DNA of 64,000 nt, taken from NCBI RefSeq assembly GCF_900091725.1, contig NZ_FMBW01000095.1:62001-126000 (forward strand). Reading direction: 5' to 3'. This DNA comes from Streptomyces sp. DvalAA-43. GTDB lineage: Bacteria > Actinomycetota > Actinomycetes > Streptomycetales > Streptomycetaceae. Positions 31,522-40,918 of this stretch are shown here, piece after piece; within the stretch, counting starts at the first letter, position 1; each line of letters begins with the position of its first letter. The translations under genes were made by a program, and so were the position numbers. Below the pieces are notes generated by a model that saw only the letters and a program-made list of their open reading frames with translations, was not told the DNA's origin and searched no databases.

Positions 31522-32124
31522 GTGCGCAAGCTCGTGTACTACATCGCGTCCACTCTCGACGGTTTCATCGCGGGCCCGGACGGCGCCGACCCCACCGGTC
31601 CGGACGGTTTCTGGCCGGTTCCCGCGGACTACGTCCAGCACCTCATCACCGAGTACCCGGAGACCCTGCCCGCGCCGGCCCGCGCCGCACTGAACATCAC
31701 CGACGGCGGCACGCATTTCGACACCGTCCTCGAAGGACGGCGCTCGTACGAGATCGGCCTCCGGGCCGGGCTGACCGACGCCTATCCGCATCTGCGGCAC
31801 CTGGTGTTCTCCCGGACGCTGAACGAGAGCCCGGACCCGGCGGTGGAGCTGGTCGCGGACGATCCGGTGGCCACCGTGAGGGAGTTGAAGCAGCAGGACG
31901 GCAAGGGCATCTGGCTGATAGGCGGGGCCGAGCTCGCCGGTGCGCTGTACTCCGAGATCGACGAACTGGTCGTCAAGCTGAGCCCGATGACCATCGGCGC
32001 CGGGATCCCGCTCTTCTCCGACAAGGCGGCATTCGACCCGTGCGGCTGGGAACTCACCGACCACACCGTCCTGCAGTGCGGGGCGATCTTTCTCACCTAC
32101 GCTCGCAAAACCGCCGCCGAGTAA
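31522..32124 (+). CDS. DHFR/RibD C-terminal-domain-family reductase
   Basis: A 200-residue protein read from GTG 31522, with GGAAGG upstream. N-terminal KLVYYIASTLDGFIAG, a central LEGRRSYEIGL, HLVFSRTL, the NADPH-region GIWLIGGAELAGALYSEIDEL and LSPMTIGAGIPLFSD match the family. It is a second paralogue to that at 26284, differing in the first third (insertion around DPTGPDGFWPVPADYV). Reductase of unknown substrate. Upstream in-frame sequence back to 31303 is not believed coding because it spans the inverted repeat at 31334-31354. Confidence 0.9.
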   Translation: MRKLVYYIASTLDGFIAGPDGADPTGPDGFWPVPADYVQHLITEYPETLPAPARAALNITDGGTHFDTVLEGRRSYEIGLRAGLTDAYPHLRHLVFSRTLNESPDPAVELVADDPVATVRELKQQDGKGIWLIGGAELAGALYSEIDELVVKLSPMTIGAGIPLFSDKAAFDPCGWELTDHTVLQCGAIFLTYARKTAAE

Positions 32125-32218
32125 CGGCAGGCCGTTTCCCGCACCGCGTCCGAGGACCGGAGGACCGGAGTAGTCCGCCCTCGGATCCTCGGATCCGCGC
32201 CGCCCCAGAACGGCAGTG

Positions 32219-32254
32219 CCGGTCCCCGCGACCCGAACGGGTCCCGGGGACCGG
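32219..32254. terminator. Hairpin terminator between convergent genes
   Basis: A 17-bp stem with one mismatch (32219-32235 with 32238-32254) and a two-base apex in the linear model lies in the 209-bp gap between the convergent DHFR-like and secreted-protein genes. In practice the loop would open to four or more bases. Confidence 0.65.
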
Positions 32255-32333
32255 CGATCGTCACCTCGCGCAAGCCCCGAATCCGCCCTCCGCGCACCTG
32301 CGCAGGGGGTGGGCAGCACACGGCGACGGGGTG

Positions 32334-33251
32334 TCAGGCTCCGCAGAACGGCATGGCCCGCACATATCCGCCGAGGTTCTCGTCGTCGGTCCCCAGGAGG
32401 GCGTCGGAGGTACCGGGCAGACACTCCACCGCCTCGATCTTGTATCCCGGGAACGTTCCGAGCACGGCCGGGTGCGCCGCGAGCGTGACCCGCACCCGAC
32501 CGGCGTCCGACACCGTCACACGGCCCGCGTCACTCACCGCGGAGTCGAACGGGCCGTCGTCACCGGCGTCCGACGCCGAACTCACGATGATCCGGCCGGA
32601 GTCGGTCACCGAGATGTCGGAGATGTGGCGCGTGCCCTCACCGGTCGGGTACGCCGCCAGATAGGCCCGGCGCGTCGGAGCGCCGAACTGCGGCTGTCCC
32701 CAGGGAGCGAACGTCAGCGGCGCCGCGTACAGCGTGGCGGGACGGTCGGCACCGGCTCCCCGGTCCGCCCAGAGTGCGGCGAGTCTTCCGTCCCGGGCGA
32801 CGAGCGCGAAGCTCTCGAAGTCGTCGCCCTCGCCGATGCCCGGCAGCGGGGAGTAGTCGAGGACCTCCGCCGCGGAGCCGGTGACCTTCACGTGATAGAC
32901 AATGCCGCGGCTGGCGAGCGCCAGGTACTCCTCCGGAATCCCGGGGATGGCTTCGATGGCCTCCAGATCGACGGGTTCCGGCCCGTTCCAGGTGATCGGT
33001 GCGACGCCGTCGGAGCCCGTCCGGTGGATGAGCCGGGAGAGACGCTGCTGCCCCGACCGCTTATTGTCGTGCACGACCAGCGCGTGCACCCCGGCGCCGT
33101 CTGCGGTGCGGCCCTCGTACGCGAGACCGCTGACTCCGCTACGGGCGTCATCGCCGACCTTCCGCCATTCACCGGCCGCGCCGGCCGGGGCACCGGCGAG
33201 CATCGTAAGCAACGCGGCCGCCGCGGTGAGCCGAACCACGCGTTGCAACAT
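32334..33251 (-). CDS. Secreted hypothetical protein
   Basis: About 305 residues. The N-terminus (MLQRVVRLTAAAALLTMLAGAPAGAA) is a Sec signal peptide with probable cleavage after AGA-A near residue 26. The mature part is beta-rich with repeated short blades (SGLAYEGRTADGAGVHALVVHD, PVDLEAIEAIPG, FESFALVARDGRLAALWADRG, YKIEAVECLPGTSDALLGTDDE), suggesting a six-bladed propeller-like secreted protein. Two Cys near the end may form a disulfide. GTG 33263 is an alternative start. No family name is recognised. Confidence 0.78.
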   Translation of the reverse strand: MLQRVVRLTAAAALLTMLAGAPAGAAGEWRKVGDDARSGVSGLAYEGRTADGAGVHALVVHDNKRSGQQRLSRLIHRTGSDGVAPITWNGPEPVDLEAIEAIPGIPEEYLALASRGIVYHVKVTGSAAEVLDYSPLPGIGEGDDFESFALVARDGRLAALWADRGAGADRPATLYAAPLTFAPWGQPQFGAPTRRAYLAAYPTGEGTRHISDISVTDSGRIIVSSASDAGDDGPFDSAVSDAGRVTVSDAGRVRVTLAAHPAVLGTFPGYKIEAVECLPGTSDALLGTDDENLGGYVRAMPFCGA

Positions 33252-33533
33252 CGGGAGTTCCACTGGGGGTCGCTCGCCTTCTCTGTCCGACGGCGCGAGG
33301 TCACGCGCCGGGCGACAGGGTATTGATCATGGCGGGCTCGGCCCAGCGGCGATTAGCCCATGTGGCGGGGCGCGAAGGCGGACTCGGCAGGCGCGTGCCG
33401 CGCCCGGCCCGGCCGGTCCGTGGGGCCGCGCCGGGGACGGAAACGCCGTGGCCGACCGGCATGTCGTACGGGTATCGTCCGGCCCTCGACCAGCCGTATC
33501 GGCGGCCTTCCACGTCCGGAGAGAGCGATTCTC

Positions 33534-33887
33534 ATGATCAGCCGCCAAGCGACGACGACCCTGTGGCGCCCGACCGGCCCCCAGGAGCTGGATCTGGTCC
33601 GGGAATCGGGCTGGCGCGCGTGGCCGCCTCGCCTGCCCGAGCAGCCCATCTTCTACCCGGTCCTCAACGAGGACTACGCGATCAGGATCGCGAGGGACTG
33701 GAACGTGAAGTACGACGGAGCCGGGTTCGTCACACGGTTCGAGGTCGATTCGGAGTTCCTGCGGCGCTACCCCGTTCGGCAGGCCGGTGGGCGAACGATT
33801 CTCGAACTGTGGGTTCCGGCCGAGGAGCTCGACGACTTCAACGCCCATATCGTCGGCGAGATCCAGCTGGTCCACGAGTTCCGCTGA
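33534..33887 (+). CDS. Conserved small actinobacterial protein
   Basis: A 117-residue protein preceded by GGAGAGAG (about 33518). It has LWRPTGPQELDLVRESGWRAWPPRLPEQPIFYPV, AIRIARDWNVKYDGAGFVTRFEVD and LWVPAEELDDFNAHIVGEIQ. The pattern is widespread in Streptomyces as an unnamed family sometimes labelled ADP-ribosylation/crystallin J1; the label is not supported by any catalytic motif here. No signal or membrane segment. It stands alone, divergent from the secreted-protein gene. Confidence 0.75.
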   Translation: MISRQATTTLWRPTGPQELDLVRESGWRAWPPRLPEQPIFYPVLNEDYAIRIARDWNVKYDGAGFVTRFEVDSEFLRRYPVRQAGGRTILELWVPAEELDDFNAHIVGEIQLVHEFR

Positions 33888-33971
33888 ACGGCACAGCCCT
33901 GGCCGTGACGATCTCGCGATGGTGCGGGGTCGTCACCTGACGTCTGCACGGGCCCGTGCAAGGATCGCGGC

Positions 33972-34484
33972 GTGAATGATCTACGGACCCGCCTGGCCGA
34001 CGAAACCGACCTCGCCGCCCTCGTCCGTCTGCGCGACGACGCCGCCCGCTGGATGCTCGCCCGGGGCATTACCGGCCAGTGGCAGCCCGGTGAGCTGGAC
34101 GAGGACCACTTCCGCCGGATCATGGCGAACGGCGAGGTCTGGATCGCCGAGGACCGTGGCCGCGTGGCCGGGGCCTGGGAGCTGTGGTGGGCGGACGAGG
34201 ACGCCTGGGGCCCGCAGCCGCCGGTGGCCGGCTATGTGCACCGGCTGATGGTGGACCACGGCAGCGCCCGGCCGGGGACGGGGCGGTGGTTGCTGCGGGC
34301 GGCGGAGCGCCGTGTGGCCGAGACGGGGCGGTCGTTCGCCCGTCTGGACTGCCTGGCCACGAACGCCCGCCTGAACGCCTACTACATGGCCGACGGCTAT
34401 CGGCGCGTCGGTCACAAGGCGGGCAAGCAGCAACCAGGCGGCGTACCCAAGTCGTTCACGCTTCTTGAGAAGACCGTGAGGTGA
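33972..34484 (+). CDS. GNAT N-acetyltransferase
   Basis: A 170-residue acetyltransferase starting at GTG 33972. The GNAT fold is visible: DETDLAALVRLRDDAARWM (helix 1), VWIAEDRGRVAGAWELWW (beta 2-4), the motif A region YVHRLMVDHGSARPGTGRWLLRAAERRVAETG (acetyl-CoA loop, unusually with an inserted PGTG in place of the canonical RGxGxG/A), and LDCLATNARLNAYYMADGYRRVG. Acceptor unknown. It converges with a MarR gene. Confidence 0.9.
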   Translation: MNDLRTRLADETDLAALVRLRDDAARWMLARGITGQWQPGELDEDHFRRIMANGEVWIAEDRGRVAGAWELWWADEDAWGPQPPVAGYVHRLMVDHGSARPGTGRWLLRAAERRVAETGRSFARLDCLATNARLNAYYMADGYRRVGHKAGKQQPGGVPKSFTLLEKTVR

Positions 34485-34518
34485 GGGCGGGCCGGGTTCC
34501 CGACATCGGTCAGGAGGC

Positions 34519-35070
34519 TCACCGCTCACGTATGCCCGCGTCGTCGTAACCCTGCTCGCACCGCGTTTTCCCGGATCGGTCCGTGGGCGAGGGCTCGGCC
34601 GCCCGGCCCGTACGGGACCAGGTGAGCCCTTCCAGCCGTTCGATGCTCTGGTTGAACTCCACCAGCAGGGTGACGAACTCCTCGGTCCGCCGGTCCGTCC
34701 ATCCCGACGCCTCGATGAGACGCGTGGTCCCCGCGCGGCTGACGGCACGATCCGCCGCCAGGCGTTCCAGGCCGAGCGCGGTGGGGCGGAATTTGCGGGC
34801 CATCCCCCCTTCGGGGTCGGGGATGCGCTCCACCAGGCCGTTGCGGAGCATGGCGCTGACCTGCCGGTTGATGGTGGAGACGTCGACCTGGAAGGTGAGC
34901 GCCAGCTCCTTGAGCGTGAGTGGTTCACCGACTTCCAGCCGGGTGAGCAGCACATAGGCCGAGCGCTCCAGGCTCTGGCCCATGCGGGGGCCGCGCGCGG
35001 CGATGAAATGCCGCGACAGCAAGGTCAACTCCCGCTCCAGATCGCTCAGCCGGTGCTCTTGCCCACTCAT
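34519..35070 (-). CDS. MarR-family regulator of the adjacent SDR
   Basis: A 183-residue MarR protein: dimer helix (RLSDLERELTLLSRHFIAARG), winged HTH (SAYVLLTRLEVGEPLTLKELALTFQVDVSTINRQVSAMLRNGLVERIPDPEGGMARKFRPT) and a long C-terminal helix. The wing is DPEGGMARKF in place of the usual DxRD. ATG 35070 is used; the frame continues upstream through the operator region and is not believed translated there. It is divergent from the SDR at 35250, with interleaved promoters and palindromes between them. Confidence 0.93.
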   Translation of the reverse strand: MSGQEHRLSDLERELTLLSRHFIAARGPRMGQSLERSAYVLLTRLEVGEPLTLKELALTFQVDVSTINRQVSAMLRNGLVERIPDPEGGMARKFRPTALGLERLAADRAVSRAGTTRLIEASGWTDRRTEEFVTLLVEFNQSIERLEGLTWSRTGRAAEPSPTDRSGKTRCEQGYDDAGIRER

Positions 35071-35149
35071 GCGCCTGCCCCTCTTCCACCGTCGATTCCC
35101 CGTCATCATCGCCCATTCCCACCCCGCGTCGAAGGCCACGGCCGATATT

Positions 35150-35193
35150 TTGTGCACGATGCATATTCTATGTATGGTGCATATTATGTGCAC
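35150..35193. promoter_or_regulatory. Back-to-back promoters and MarR operators
   Basis: In an AT-rich patch, forward TTGTGC (35150-35155) and TATGGT (35173-35178) are 17 bp apart, and reverse TGCACA (35187-35192) and TAGAAT (35164-35169) are also 17 bp apart, so the two promoters overlap face to face. TGCATA-containing palindromes and GTGCAC at both ends (35152-35157, 35188-35193) fill the interval. A MarR dimer here would shut both directions at once. Confidence 0.6.
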
Positions 35194-35249
35194 AGCCCCT
35201 AGAGGTGTCGCACAGCCGTCTCTCCCTACGCAGACGAAAGGACAGGGCC

Positions 35250-36047
35250 ATGGAACGCCTCAAGGGCAAGGTCGCGGTCATCACCGGTGCGGGCAGCGGT
35301 ATCGGGAGGTCCGCCGCCGAACTGATGAGCCGGGAAGGCGCCCGGATCGTGGTCGCCGACCACAACACCCGGGGTGCCGAGGAGACCGCCGCGCTCATCG
35401 AGGCCGCGGGCGGCCGGGCGCTGCCGGTCACCGTGGACGTCACCGACGAGGGCTCGGTCGCCGACATGGTCGCCGCCGCCGTCGGCGAATTCGGCGACCT
35501 GCACGTCCTGTGCAACCACGTCGGCGGAACGAACCCGCGCAAGGACCTGGACCTGCTGCGCATGGACATGGACGAATTCGACCGGGCCGTCGCCCTCAAC
35601 ATGCGCAGCACCCTCCTGGGCGCCCGGCACGCGGTGCCCCACATGATCCGCGCCGGCGGCGGATCCATCATCAACACGGCGTCCGTGGCCGCGCTCGTCG
35701 GCGACGTCCTGCAGACCTCGTACGGCGCCGTCAAGGCCGCGGTGGTCAGCATCACCAAGTCGATCGCCGTCCAGTACGGGCCGCAGAACGTGCGCTGCAA
35801 CGCCGTCGCCCCCGGCGCGGTCATGACTCCCGCCCTGGAGAACAATCTGCCCGAGGACGTCATCGAAGCGCTGAAGAAGGGCAACGCACTCCCGTATCTG
35901 GGCTCTCCCGAGGACATCGGGCACACCATGGTGTTCCTCGCCTCCGACGAGTCCCGGTATCTCACCGGCCAACTCCTCGTCGTCGACGGCGGGATGAGCA
36001 TGCAGTCCTCCGCCGCCCCCGGGCGACGCGCCATGCTTCCCGGATAG
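35250..36047 (+). CDS. Short-chain dehydrogenase/reductase
   Basis: A 265-residue classical SDR from ATG 35250. NAD(P)-binding GAGSGIG (about 13-19), acidic VVADHN after beta 2 favouring NAD+, CNHVGG in place of NAG, catalytic Ser in NTASVAAL (about 144) and YGAVK (Tyr/Lys about 157-161), and the terminal LLVVDGGMSMQ. It oxidises an alcohol or reduces a ketone in the cytoplasm. The divergent MarR regulator and the operator patch at 35150-35193 point to induction by an aromatic or alicyclic compound. A NUDIX gene follows 177 bases downstream. Confidence 0.94.
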   Translation: MERLKGKVAVITGAGSGIGRSAAELMSREGARIVVADHNTRGAEETAALIEAAGGRALPVTVDVTDEGSVADMVAAAVGEFGDLHVLCNHVGGTNPRKDLDLLRMDMDEFDRAVALNMRSTLLGARHAVPHMIRAGGGSIINTASVAALVGDVLQTSYGAVKAAVVSITKSIAVQYGPQNVRCNAVAPGAVMTPALENNLPEDVIEALKKGNALPYLGSPEDIGHTMVFLASDESRYLTGQLLVVDGGMSMQSSAAPGRRAMLPG

Positions 36048-36224
36048 TCCCGGCGCCACCACCGGGCATCACACGGCAAGGAGGGCGTCCGGGCGTCCGG
36101 CGGAGCCGGAAACGGAGCATGGAGCGTGCACCGACCGTCGCGGTGCACGGCGGGGCTGCTCGGAGTGGCGTCGGCCGGAGCACCCTCGACTCCCGCCCCT
36201 GCTCCGGACGGCTAGCGTGTCCTG

Positions 36225-36719
36225 ATGCCCTCCAAGCATCTGCGTCATTCGGTCCGCGCGCTCGTCCTCGACGAGAACGACTGCGTCCTTCTCTGCCGGT
36301 TCACCCTTCCGGGGCCGCCGGAAACGGTCGTGTGGACGGCTCCCGGCGGAGGGATCGAGCGGGGCGAGACGCCGCTCACCGCGCTCCGTCGCGAACTGCG
36401 GGAGGAGGTGGGCCTCGTGATCGGGACCGATCCGCCGCACGTGTGGCACCAGGAAGTCGTGGCACCGGGACACGCGTCGGGCTGCGACGGCGTCGTCAAC
36501 GACTACTTCCTCATACGGGCGGCCAGGTTCAGCCCGCGCGGAACACTGTCCGACGAGGCGCTCGCCGCGGAACACATCAGTGGTCTGGAGTGGTGGCACC
36601 CGCAGGAAGTCGCCGCCTACGACGGCCCCGAGATCTTCTCCCCGCGCGACCTGGCGACCCTCCTCACCGACGTGATCGCCTCGGGGGTTCCCGCCGCGCC
36701 GGTGCCGCTGGGCACCTGA
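36225..36719 (+). CDS. NUDIX hydrolase
   Basis: A 164-residue protein with a complete Nudix box: GGGIERGETPLTALRRELREEVGL at about residues 42-65, agreeing with GX5EX7REUXEEXGU. RHSVRALVLDENDCVLLCRF precedes it and WWHPQEVAAYDGPEIFSPRDL follows. It hydrolyses a nucleoside diphosphate derivative, with Mg2+; substrate cannot be assigned. Starts at ATG 36225. Confidence 0.93.
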   Translation: MPSKHLRHSVRALVLDENDCVLLCRFTLPGPPETVVWTAPGGGIERGETPLTALRRELREEVGLVIGTDPPHVWHQEVVAPGHASGCDGVVNDYFLIRAARFSPRGTLSDEALAAEHISGLEWWHPQEVAAYDGPEIFSPRDLATLLTDVIASGVPAAPVPLGT

Positions 36720-36845
36720 GCGAAGGGCCCGCACCCATGCGCCTCGGCCCCGGCCACACGCACGACTCTTCCCCGCCCCGCTGTGGTGGACGACACTCGT
36801 CGCAAGGTCACAGCACCTCTGCGACGGGGAGATCGGGGTAGGCAC

Positions 36846-37946
36846 ATGCGGGGTCTCGTGCTGCGGCTCGCCGGTCTCAGCGCCGGGGCGGAGGGCGCCA
36901 TGCGGCTCATCGGCTTCTTCGACACACTCGTCGAGCAACGGCTCGGCCTCGACGGGGTACTGGGCATGGCGGCCCGGGTCGCCGAGTGCCCGGTCGGGCT
37001 GGCCGGGCCCGGTGCCACCGGCCTCATGGCCCGGCCGGACGGCAGTACCCGACCGGGCGGGCCACCTCCGGGCGCGACCGTCCGGGAGCTGCGCGGCGGG
37101 CAGTGCGCCTGGCTGGCGCGTACGGGCGCCCCGCAGCCCTTCGACGCACTGCTCCTGGAGCGGCTGGCGCTGGCCTGCGACGCCGTGCTGAGCCGTCGCG
37201 GAGGCGAGGCGGTGCCGCTGGACCCGGCGTTGCTGGAGACCGTGATCAGCTCCACGGCCCCGCTGCCCGAGCGGGCGCGCGCACTGCGGCTGCTGGGTTT
37301 CGCACCCTCGGCCCCGCTGACCCTCCTGGCCGTCGACGGCGGGCGGGGCCCGCAGGGACTGGCGCCGGTCCTCGACCGGCTCGCGCCCACCTCCGTGAGC
37401 CGACGCCGGACGGCCGCGCTCGGCTCCGTTCACGTGGTCGCCGTGACGGGCCCGCTGCCGGAGCGGCTGCTCGCCCCGGCGGGCTTCCGGATCGGGGTCG
37501 GTCCCGAGGTCACCGCGAGCGAGGCGCCGCGCTCCTGGGAGGGTGCGGTGCGGGCGCTGCGGTTCGCGGGGACCTCCCGCTCGGACGTGGGTCTGGCCCC
37601 GGTCGTGGAGGAGCCCGCGATCTACCACTCCTCGCTCGGCGCCTTCGAGGTGCTCGCGAGGGAACTGTCCGGCCCGGCCATCGCAGACATCGGCGACCTG
37701 GCCGTCCTGGACGCGCTCGCCGCCGAGCCGGGCAGCGGTACGGAGCTGCTGACCACGCTGGAGGTCCTGGTGCAGGCGGATTCGCTGCGCGCGGCGGCAC
37801 GGACGCTGCACCTGCACCACAACTCGGTGGCGGTGCGGGTCGCGCGGGCGGAGGCGGCGCTCGGCTACGGGCTGGGTGAGACGGTGGGCCGTTTCCGGCT
37901 CGCGCTGGCCCTCGCCCTGCGCCGCCTGCGGGACAACCCGGCGTAG
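36846..37946 (+). CDS. PucR-type helix-turn-helix regulator
   Basis: A 366-residue regulator of the CdaR/PucR type. The last ~60 residues are the HTH_30 domain: TELLTTLEVLVQADSLRAAARTLHLHHNSVAVRVARAEAALGYGL..TVGRFRLALALAL, with HHNSVAVRV as the recognition helix. The middle resembles a GGDEF-like CdaR domain; the N-terminus (about 20-120) is a degenerate GAF-like region. These proteins activate catabolic operons in response to their substrate. It lies just upstream of the esterase-BVMO-SDR block (277 bases to the next start) and is the best candidate regulator of it. Start ATG 36846. Confidence 0.88.
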   Translation: MRGLVLRLAGLSAGAEGAMRLIGFFDTLVEQRLGLDGVLGMAARVAECPVGLAGPGATGLMARPDGSTRPGGPPPGATVRELRGGQCAWLARTGAPQPFDALLLERLALACDAVLSRRGGEAVPLDPALLETVISSTAPLPERARALRLLGFAPSAPLTLLAVDGGRGPQGLAPVLDRLAPTSVSRRRTAALGSVHVVAVTGPLPERLLAPAGFRIGVGPEVTASEAPRSWEGAVRALRFAGTSRSDVGLAPVVEEPAIYHSSLGAFEVLARELSGPAIADIGDLAVLDALAAEPGSGTELLTTLEVLVQADSLRAAARTLHLHHNSVAVRVARAEAALGYGLGETVGRFRLALALALRRLRDNPA

Positions 37947-38222
37947 GGCCGGGTGGTACGGGTGGCGGGCCCGAGGCTCGTACTCGGCATATGAGGGGTG
38001 GTCCGCAGGGCAGGGGGAAGCTGTCAGGCAGGCCGCCCCTCTCTCTCTCCTCCGTCTTCCGGGCGCAAGGCTCCAAGCGGCGCGGACGGGGACCGTTCCC
38101 GCGCCATCCGGCGCATGCCCCGGCCGGGGCCGCGGGCACAGACTGACGGGCATCAGCAGCGGCCCTCCCGGGCGGCGCTCGCTCCGTCCGGGACCGCTCC
38201 GTGTCGTCCGCCGGAGGTCCCC

Positions 38223-39176
38223 GTGTCACTTCCTCTGCCCGTCGATCCCGAACTCGCCCCGTGGCTCTCCCTGCTGCCCGCCCTCGATGTCGGTGACGCC
38301 GCCGCCGCGCGGGCCACCGTCGAGGCGATGGCCGCCGCCGCACCGCCCTTCACCCTTCCCGAGGGCGTCGAGCTGAGCGAGCACAGCGTTCCGGGGGCCG
38401 TGGGCACCCCCGAGGTTCCGGTGGCGGTCTTCCGTCCGGCGGGGGCCGGGAACGCGCTGCCCGCCGTGCTCTATGTCCACGGCGGCGGGTTCATCCTGGA
38501 GGAGGGGGACGGGGACCGGGCCCTCGCGGCACGCTGGGCGGCCGAACTCGGCGCCGTCGTCGTCTCCGTGCGGTACCGGCTGGCCCCCGAGCACCCCTAC
38601 CCGGCCGCCACCGACGACTGCTACGCGGCCCTGGAGTGGCTCGCCGCGAACGCCGCCGGTCTCGGGGTGGACCGGGCACGGATCGCCGTCGCCGGGATGA
38701 GCGCCGGGGGCGGCCTCACCGCCGCCCTCACCCTGCTCGCCCGGGACCGCGGCGGACCGGTGCCGTGTTTCCAGTTGCTCGACATCCCGGAGCTGGACGA
38801 CCGCCTGGAGACCTCCTCGATGCGGGAGTTCACCGACACTCCGGTGTGGAACCGCCCCAACGCCGTGCGCAGCTGGCGGGCCTACCTCGGCGCGGACCGC
38901 GACCCAGCAGCCCCCGTACCCGCCTACGCCGCGCCCGCCCGCGCCGAGAACCTCGCCGGCCTGCCGCCCGCGTATGTCGCCGTCAGCGACCTCGACCCGC
39001 TGCGCGACGAGGGCCTCGACTACGCCCTGCGCCTTGTTCGGGCCGGTGTCCCCACCGAACTGCACCTGTTCCCCGGCACCTTCCACGGCGCGGCGGGCTT
39101 CGTTCCCGACACGGCCGTGACCCGTCGCATGAGCGAGGGCGCGCTGGACGCGCTGCGCCGCGGACTCGCCGTCTGA
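38223..39176 (+). CDS. HSL-family esterase (alpha/beta hydrolase)
   Basis: A 317-residue esterase from GTG 38223. The HGG oxyanion motif is YVHGGGFILEEGDGD (about 83-97), followed by VSVRYRLAPEHPYPAATDDC, the nucleophile elbow GMSAGGG (Ser about 163), the acid in VSDLDPLRDEGLDYA and the catalytic His in PGTFHGAAGF. It hydrolyses carboxylic esters or lactones of short to medium chain. Position directly upstream of a Baeyer-Villiger monooxygenase makes the BVMO's ester or lactone product its probable substrate. Confidence 0.93.
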   Translation: MSLPLPVDPELAPWLSLLPALDVGDAAAARATVEAMAAAAPPFTLPEGVELSEHSVPGAVGTPEVPVAVFRPAGAGNALPAVLYVHGGGFILEEGDGDRALAARWAAELGAVVVSVRYRLAPEHPYPAATDDCYAALEWLAANAAGLGVDRARIAVAGMSAGGGLTAALTLLARDRGGPVPCFQLLDIPELDDRLETSSMREFTDTPVWNRPNAVRSWRAYLGADRDPAAPVPAYAAPARAENLAGLPPAYVAVSDLDPLRDEGLDYALRLVRAGVPTELHLFPGTFHGAAGFVPDTAVTRRMSEGALDALRRGLAV

Positions 39177-39292
39177 AGCCGCCTCGACCTGCCTGAAGCC
39201 TCCTGAACTCGCCCGAGCAGTCGAAGTCGTCGGAGTCGCCCGAAGCGTTCCCGACCGTCCGAAGAGCCCACACACCCGCAAGGAGCCCGCAC

Positions 39293-40918
39293 ATGACCGA
39301 CCCGGCCATCCCCGTCCCGGAGTACGACGCGCTCGTCGTCGGCGCCGGTTTCGGCGGCCTCTACGCCCTGCACCAGCTGCGCGCACACGGATTCAGCTGC
39401 CACGCCTTCGAGACGGGCGACGACGTCGGCGGTACGTGGTACTGGAACCGCTACCCCGGAGCCCGCTGCGATGTCGAGAGCCTGGACTACTGCTACTCGT
39501 TCTCGCCCGAACTGCACGCCGAATGGAACTGGTCGGAACGTTTCGCCACCCAGCCCGAGATCCTCCGCTACGCCCGGCACGTCGCGGACCGTTTCGACCT
39601 GCGGCCGATGATCTCCTTCGAGACGCGGGTCGCCTCCGCAGTATGGGAGGAGGAAGCCAGGACGTGGCTCCTGACCACCGAGGACGGCCGCCGCGCCCGC
39701 GCACGCTTCCTCGTCACCGCCGTGGGCTGCCTGTCCGCGTCCCGTGTTCCCGACCTGCCCGGCCTCGGCGCCTTCCGCGGCGAGGTCCACCACACCGGCC
39801 GCTGGCCGCACGAAGGCGTGGACCTGGCGGGCAAGCGCGTCGCCGTCATAGGCACCGGCTCCTCCGGCATCCAGGCGGTCCCCGAACTCGCCGCCGACGC
39901 CGCACACCTGACCGTATTCCAGCGCACCCCCAACTACAGCCTGCCGGCCCGCAACCGACCGCTTTCGGGCCGGGAGAGCTGGCGGGCCAAGGCGGAGCTG
40001 GAGGAGCTGCGCACCCATGCCCGTACCGGATTCTCCGGCTTCTACATCGCCTCCACCGGTCGCTCGGCCCTTGATGTCGGCGAGGAGGAGCGCCGGGCCG
40101 CCTTCGAACGCAAGTGGGCCATCGGCGGGACCGAGATCATGTCGGTCTTCACCGACGTGCTGACGGACGGGAAGGCCAACGAGCACCTCGCCGAGTTCGT
40201 CCGCGAGAAGATCCGGGCAGCCGTGGACGACCCGGCGACGGCCCGGAAGCTCGTCCCGCTGGACTACCCCATCGGCGCCAAACGCATCTGCGTCGACACG
40301 GGCTACTACTCCACCTACAACCGGGAGAACGTCGGTCTCGTCGACCTGCGGGCGGAACCGCTCGTGGAGATCACCGAGGACGGCATCCGCACCGAGGCCG
40401 GTACGTACCCGGCCGAGGTGCTGGTGCTGGCCACCGGCTACGACGCGATGACCGGGCCGCTCACCCGTATCGACATCCGGGGGACGGGCGGCCGGTCCCT
40501 CAAGGAGCAGTGGGCCTCCGGGCCGCGCAGCTACCTGGGCCTCGCGGTGGCCGGCTTCCCCAATCTGCTGACGGTCACCGGACCGGGCAGCCCCTCGGTG
40601 CTGGTCAACATGGTGCGGGCGGTCGAGCAGCACGTCGACTGGATCGTGGGCTGCCTGCGACGGCTGCGCGAGGACGGGGTGGACCGGATCGAGGCGCGGC
40701 CCGAGGCCCAGGACTCCTGGGTCGCCCATGTCAACGAGGTCGCCGACACGACCCTCTACCCACGCGCCGACTCCTGGTACGTGGGCGCCAATGTGGAGGG
40801 CAAGGCGCGGGTGTTCATGCCGTACGCGGGTGGGCTCAACCACTACCGGGAGCGGTGCGAGGAGGTCGCGCGGTCCGGTTACCGGGGCTTCGCGCTGGGT
40901 CCGGAGGTGTCGGCATGA
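39293..40918 (+). CDS. Type I Baeyer-Villiger monooxygenase
   Basis: A 541-residue flavoprotein. FAD Rossmann motif VVGAGFGGLYALHQL (about 15-29), GGTWYWNRYPGARCDVES (family block), the BVMO fingerprint FRGEVHHTGRWP (FxGxxxHTxxWP, about 162-173), the NADPH motif VAVIGTGSSGIQAVPELA (about 183-200) and VLATGYDAMTGPL. It inserts oxygen next to a ketone using NADPH and O2. The length and C-terminal sequence match cyclohexanone-monooxygenase-like enzymes. Its stop overlaps the following SDR start (ATGA at 40915-40918). A ribosome-binding-like AAGGAG precedes ATG 39293. Confidence 0.95.
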   Translation: MTDPAIPVPEYDALVVGAGFGGLYALHQLRAHGFSCHAFETGDDVGGTWYWNRYPGARCDVESLDYCYSFSPELHAEWNWSERFATQPEILRYARHVADRFDLRPMISFETRVASAVWEEEARTWLLTTEDGRRARARFLVTAVGCLSASRVPDLPGLGAFRGEVHHTGRWPHEGVDLAGKRVAVIGTGSSGIQAVPELAADAAHLTVFQRTPNYSLPARNRPLSGRESWRAKAELEELRTHARTGFSGFYIASTGRSALDVGEEERRAAFERKWAIGGTEIMSVFTDVLTDGKANEHLAEFVREKIRAAVDDPATARKLVPLDYPIGAKRICVDTGYYSTYNRENVGLVDLRAEPLVEITEDGIRTEAGTYPAEVLVLATGYDAMTGPLTRIDIRGTGGRSLKEQWASGPRSYLGLAVAGFPNLLTVTGPGSPSVLVNMVRAVEQHVDWIVGCLRRLREDGVDRIEARPEAQDSWVAHVNEVADTTLYPRADSWYVGANVEGKARVFMPYAGGLNHYRERCEEVARSGYRGFALGPEVSA

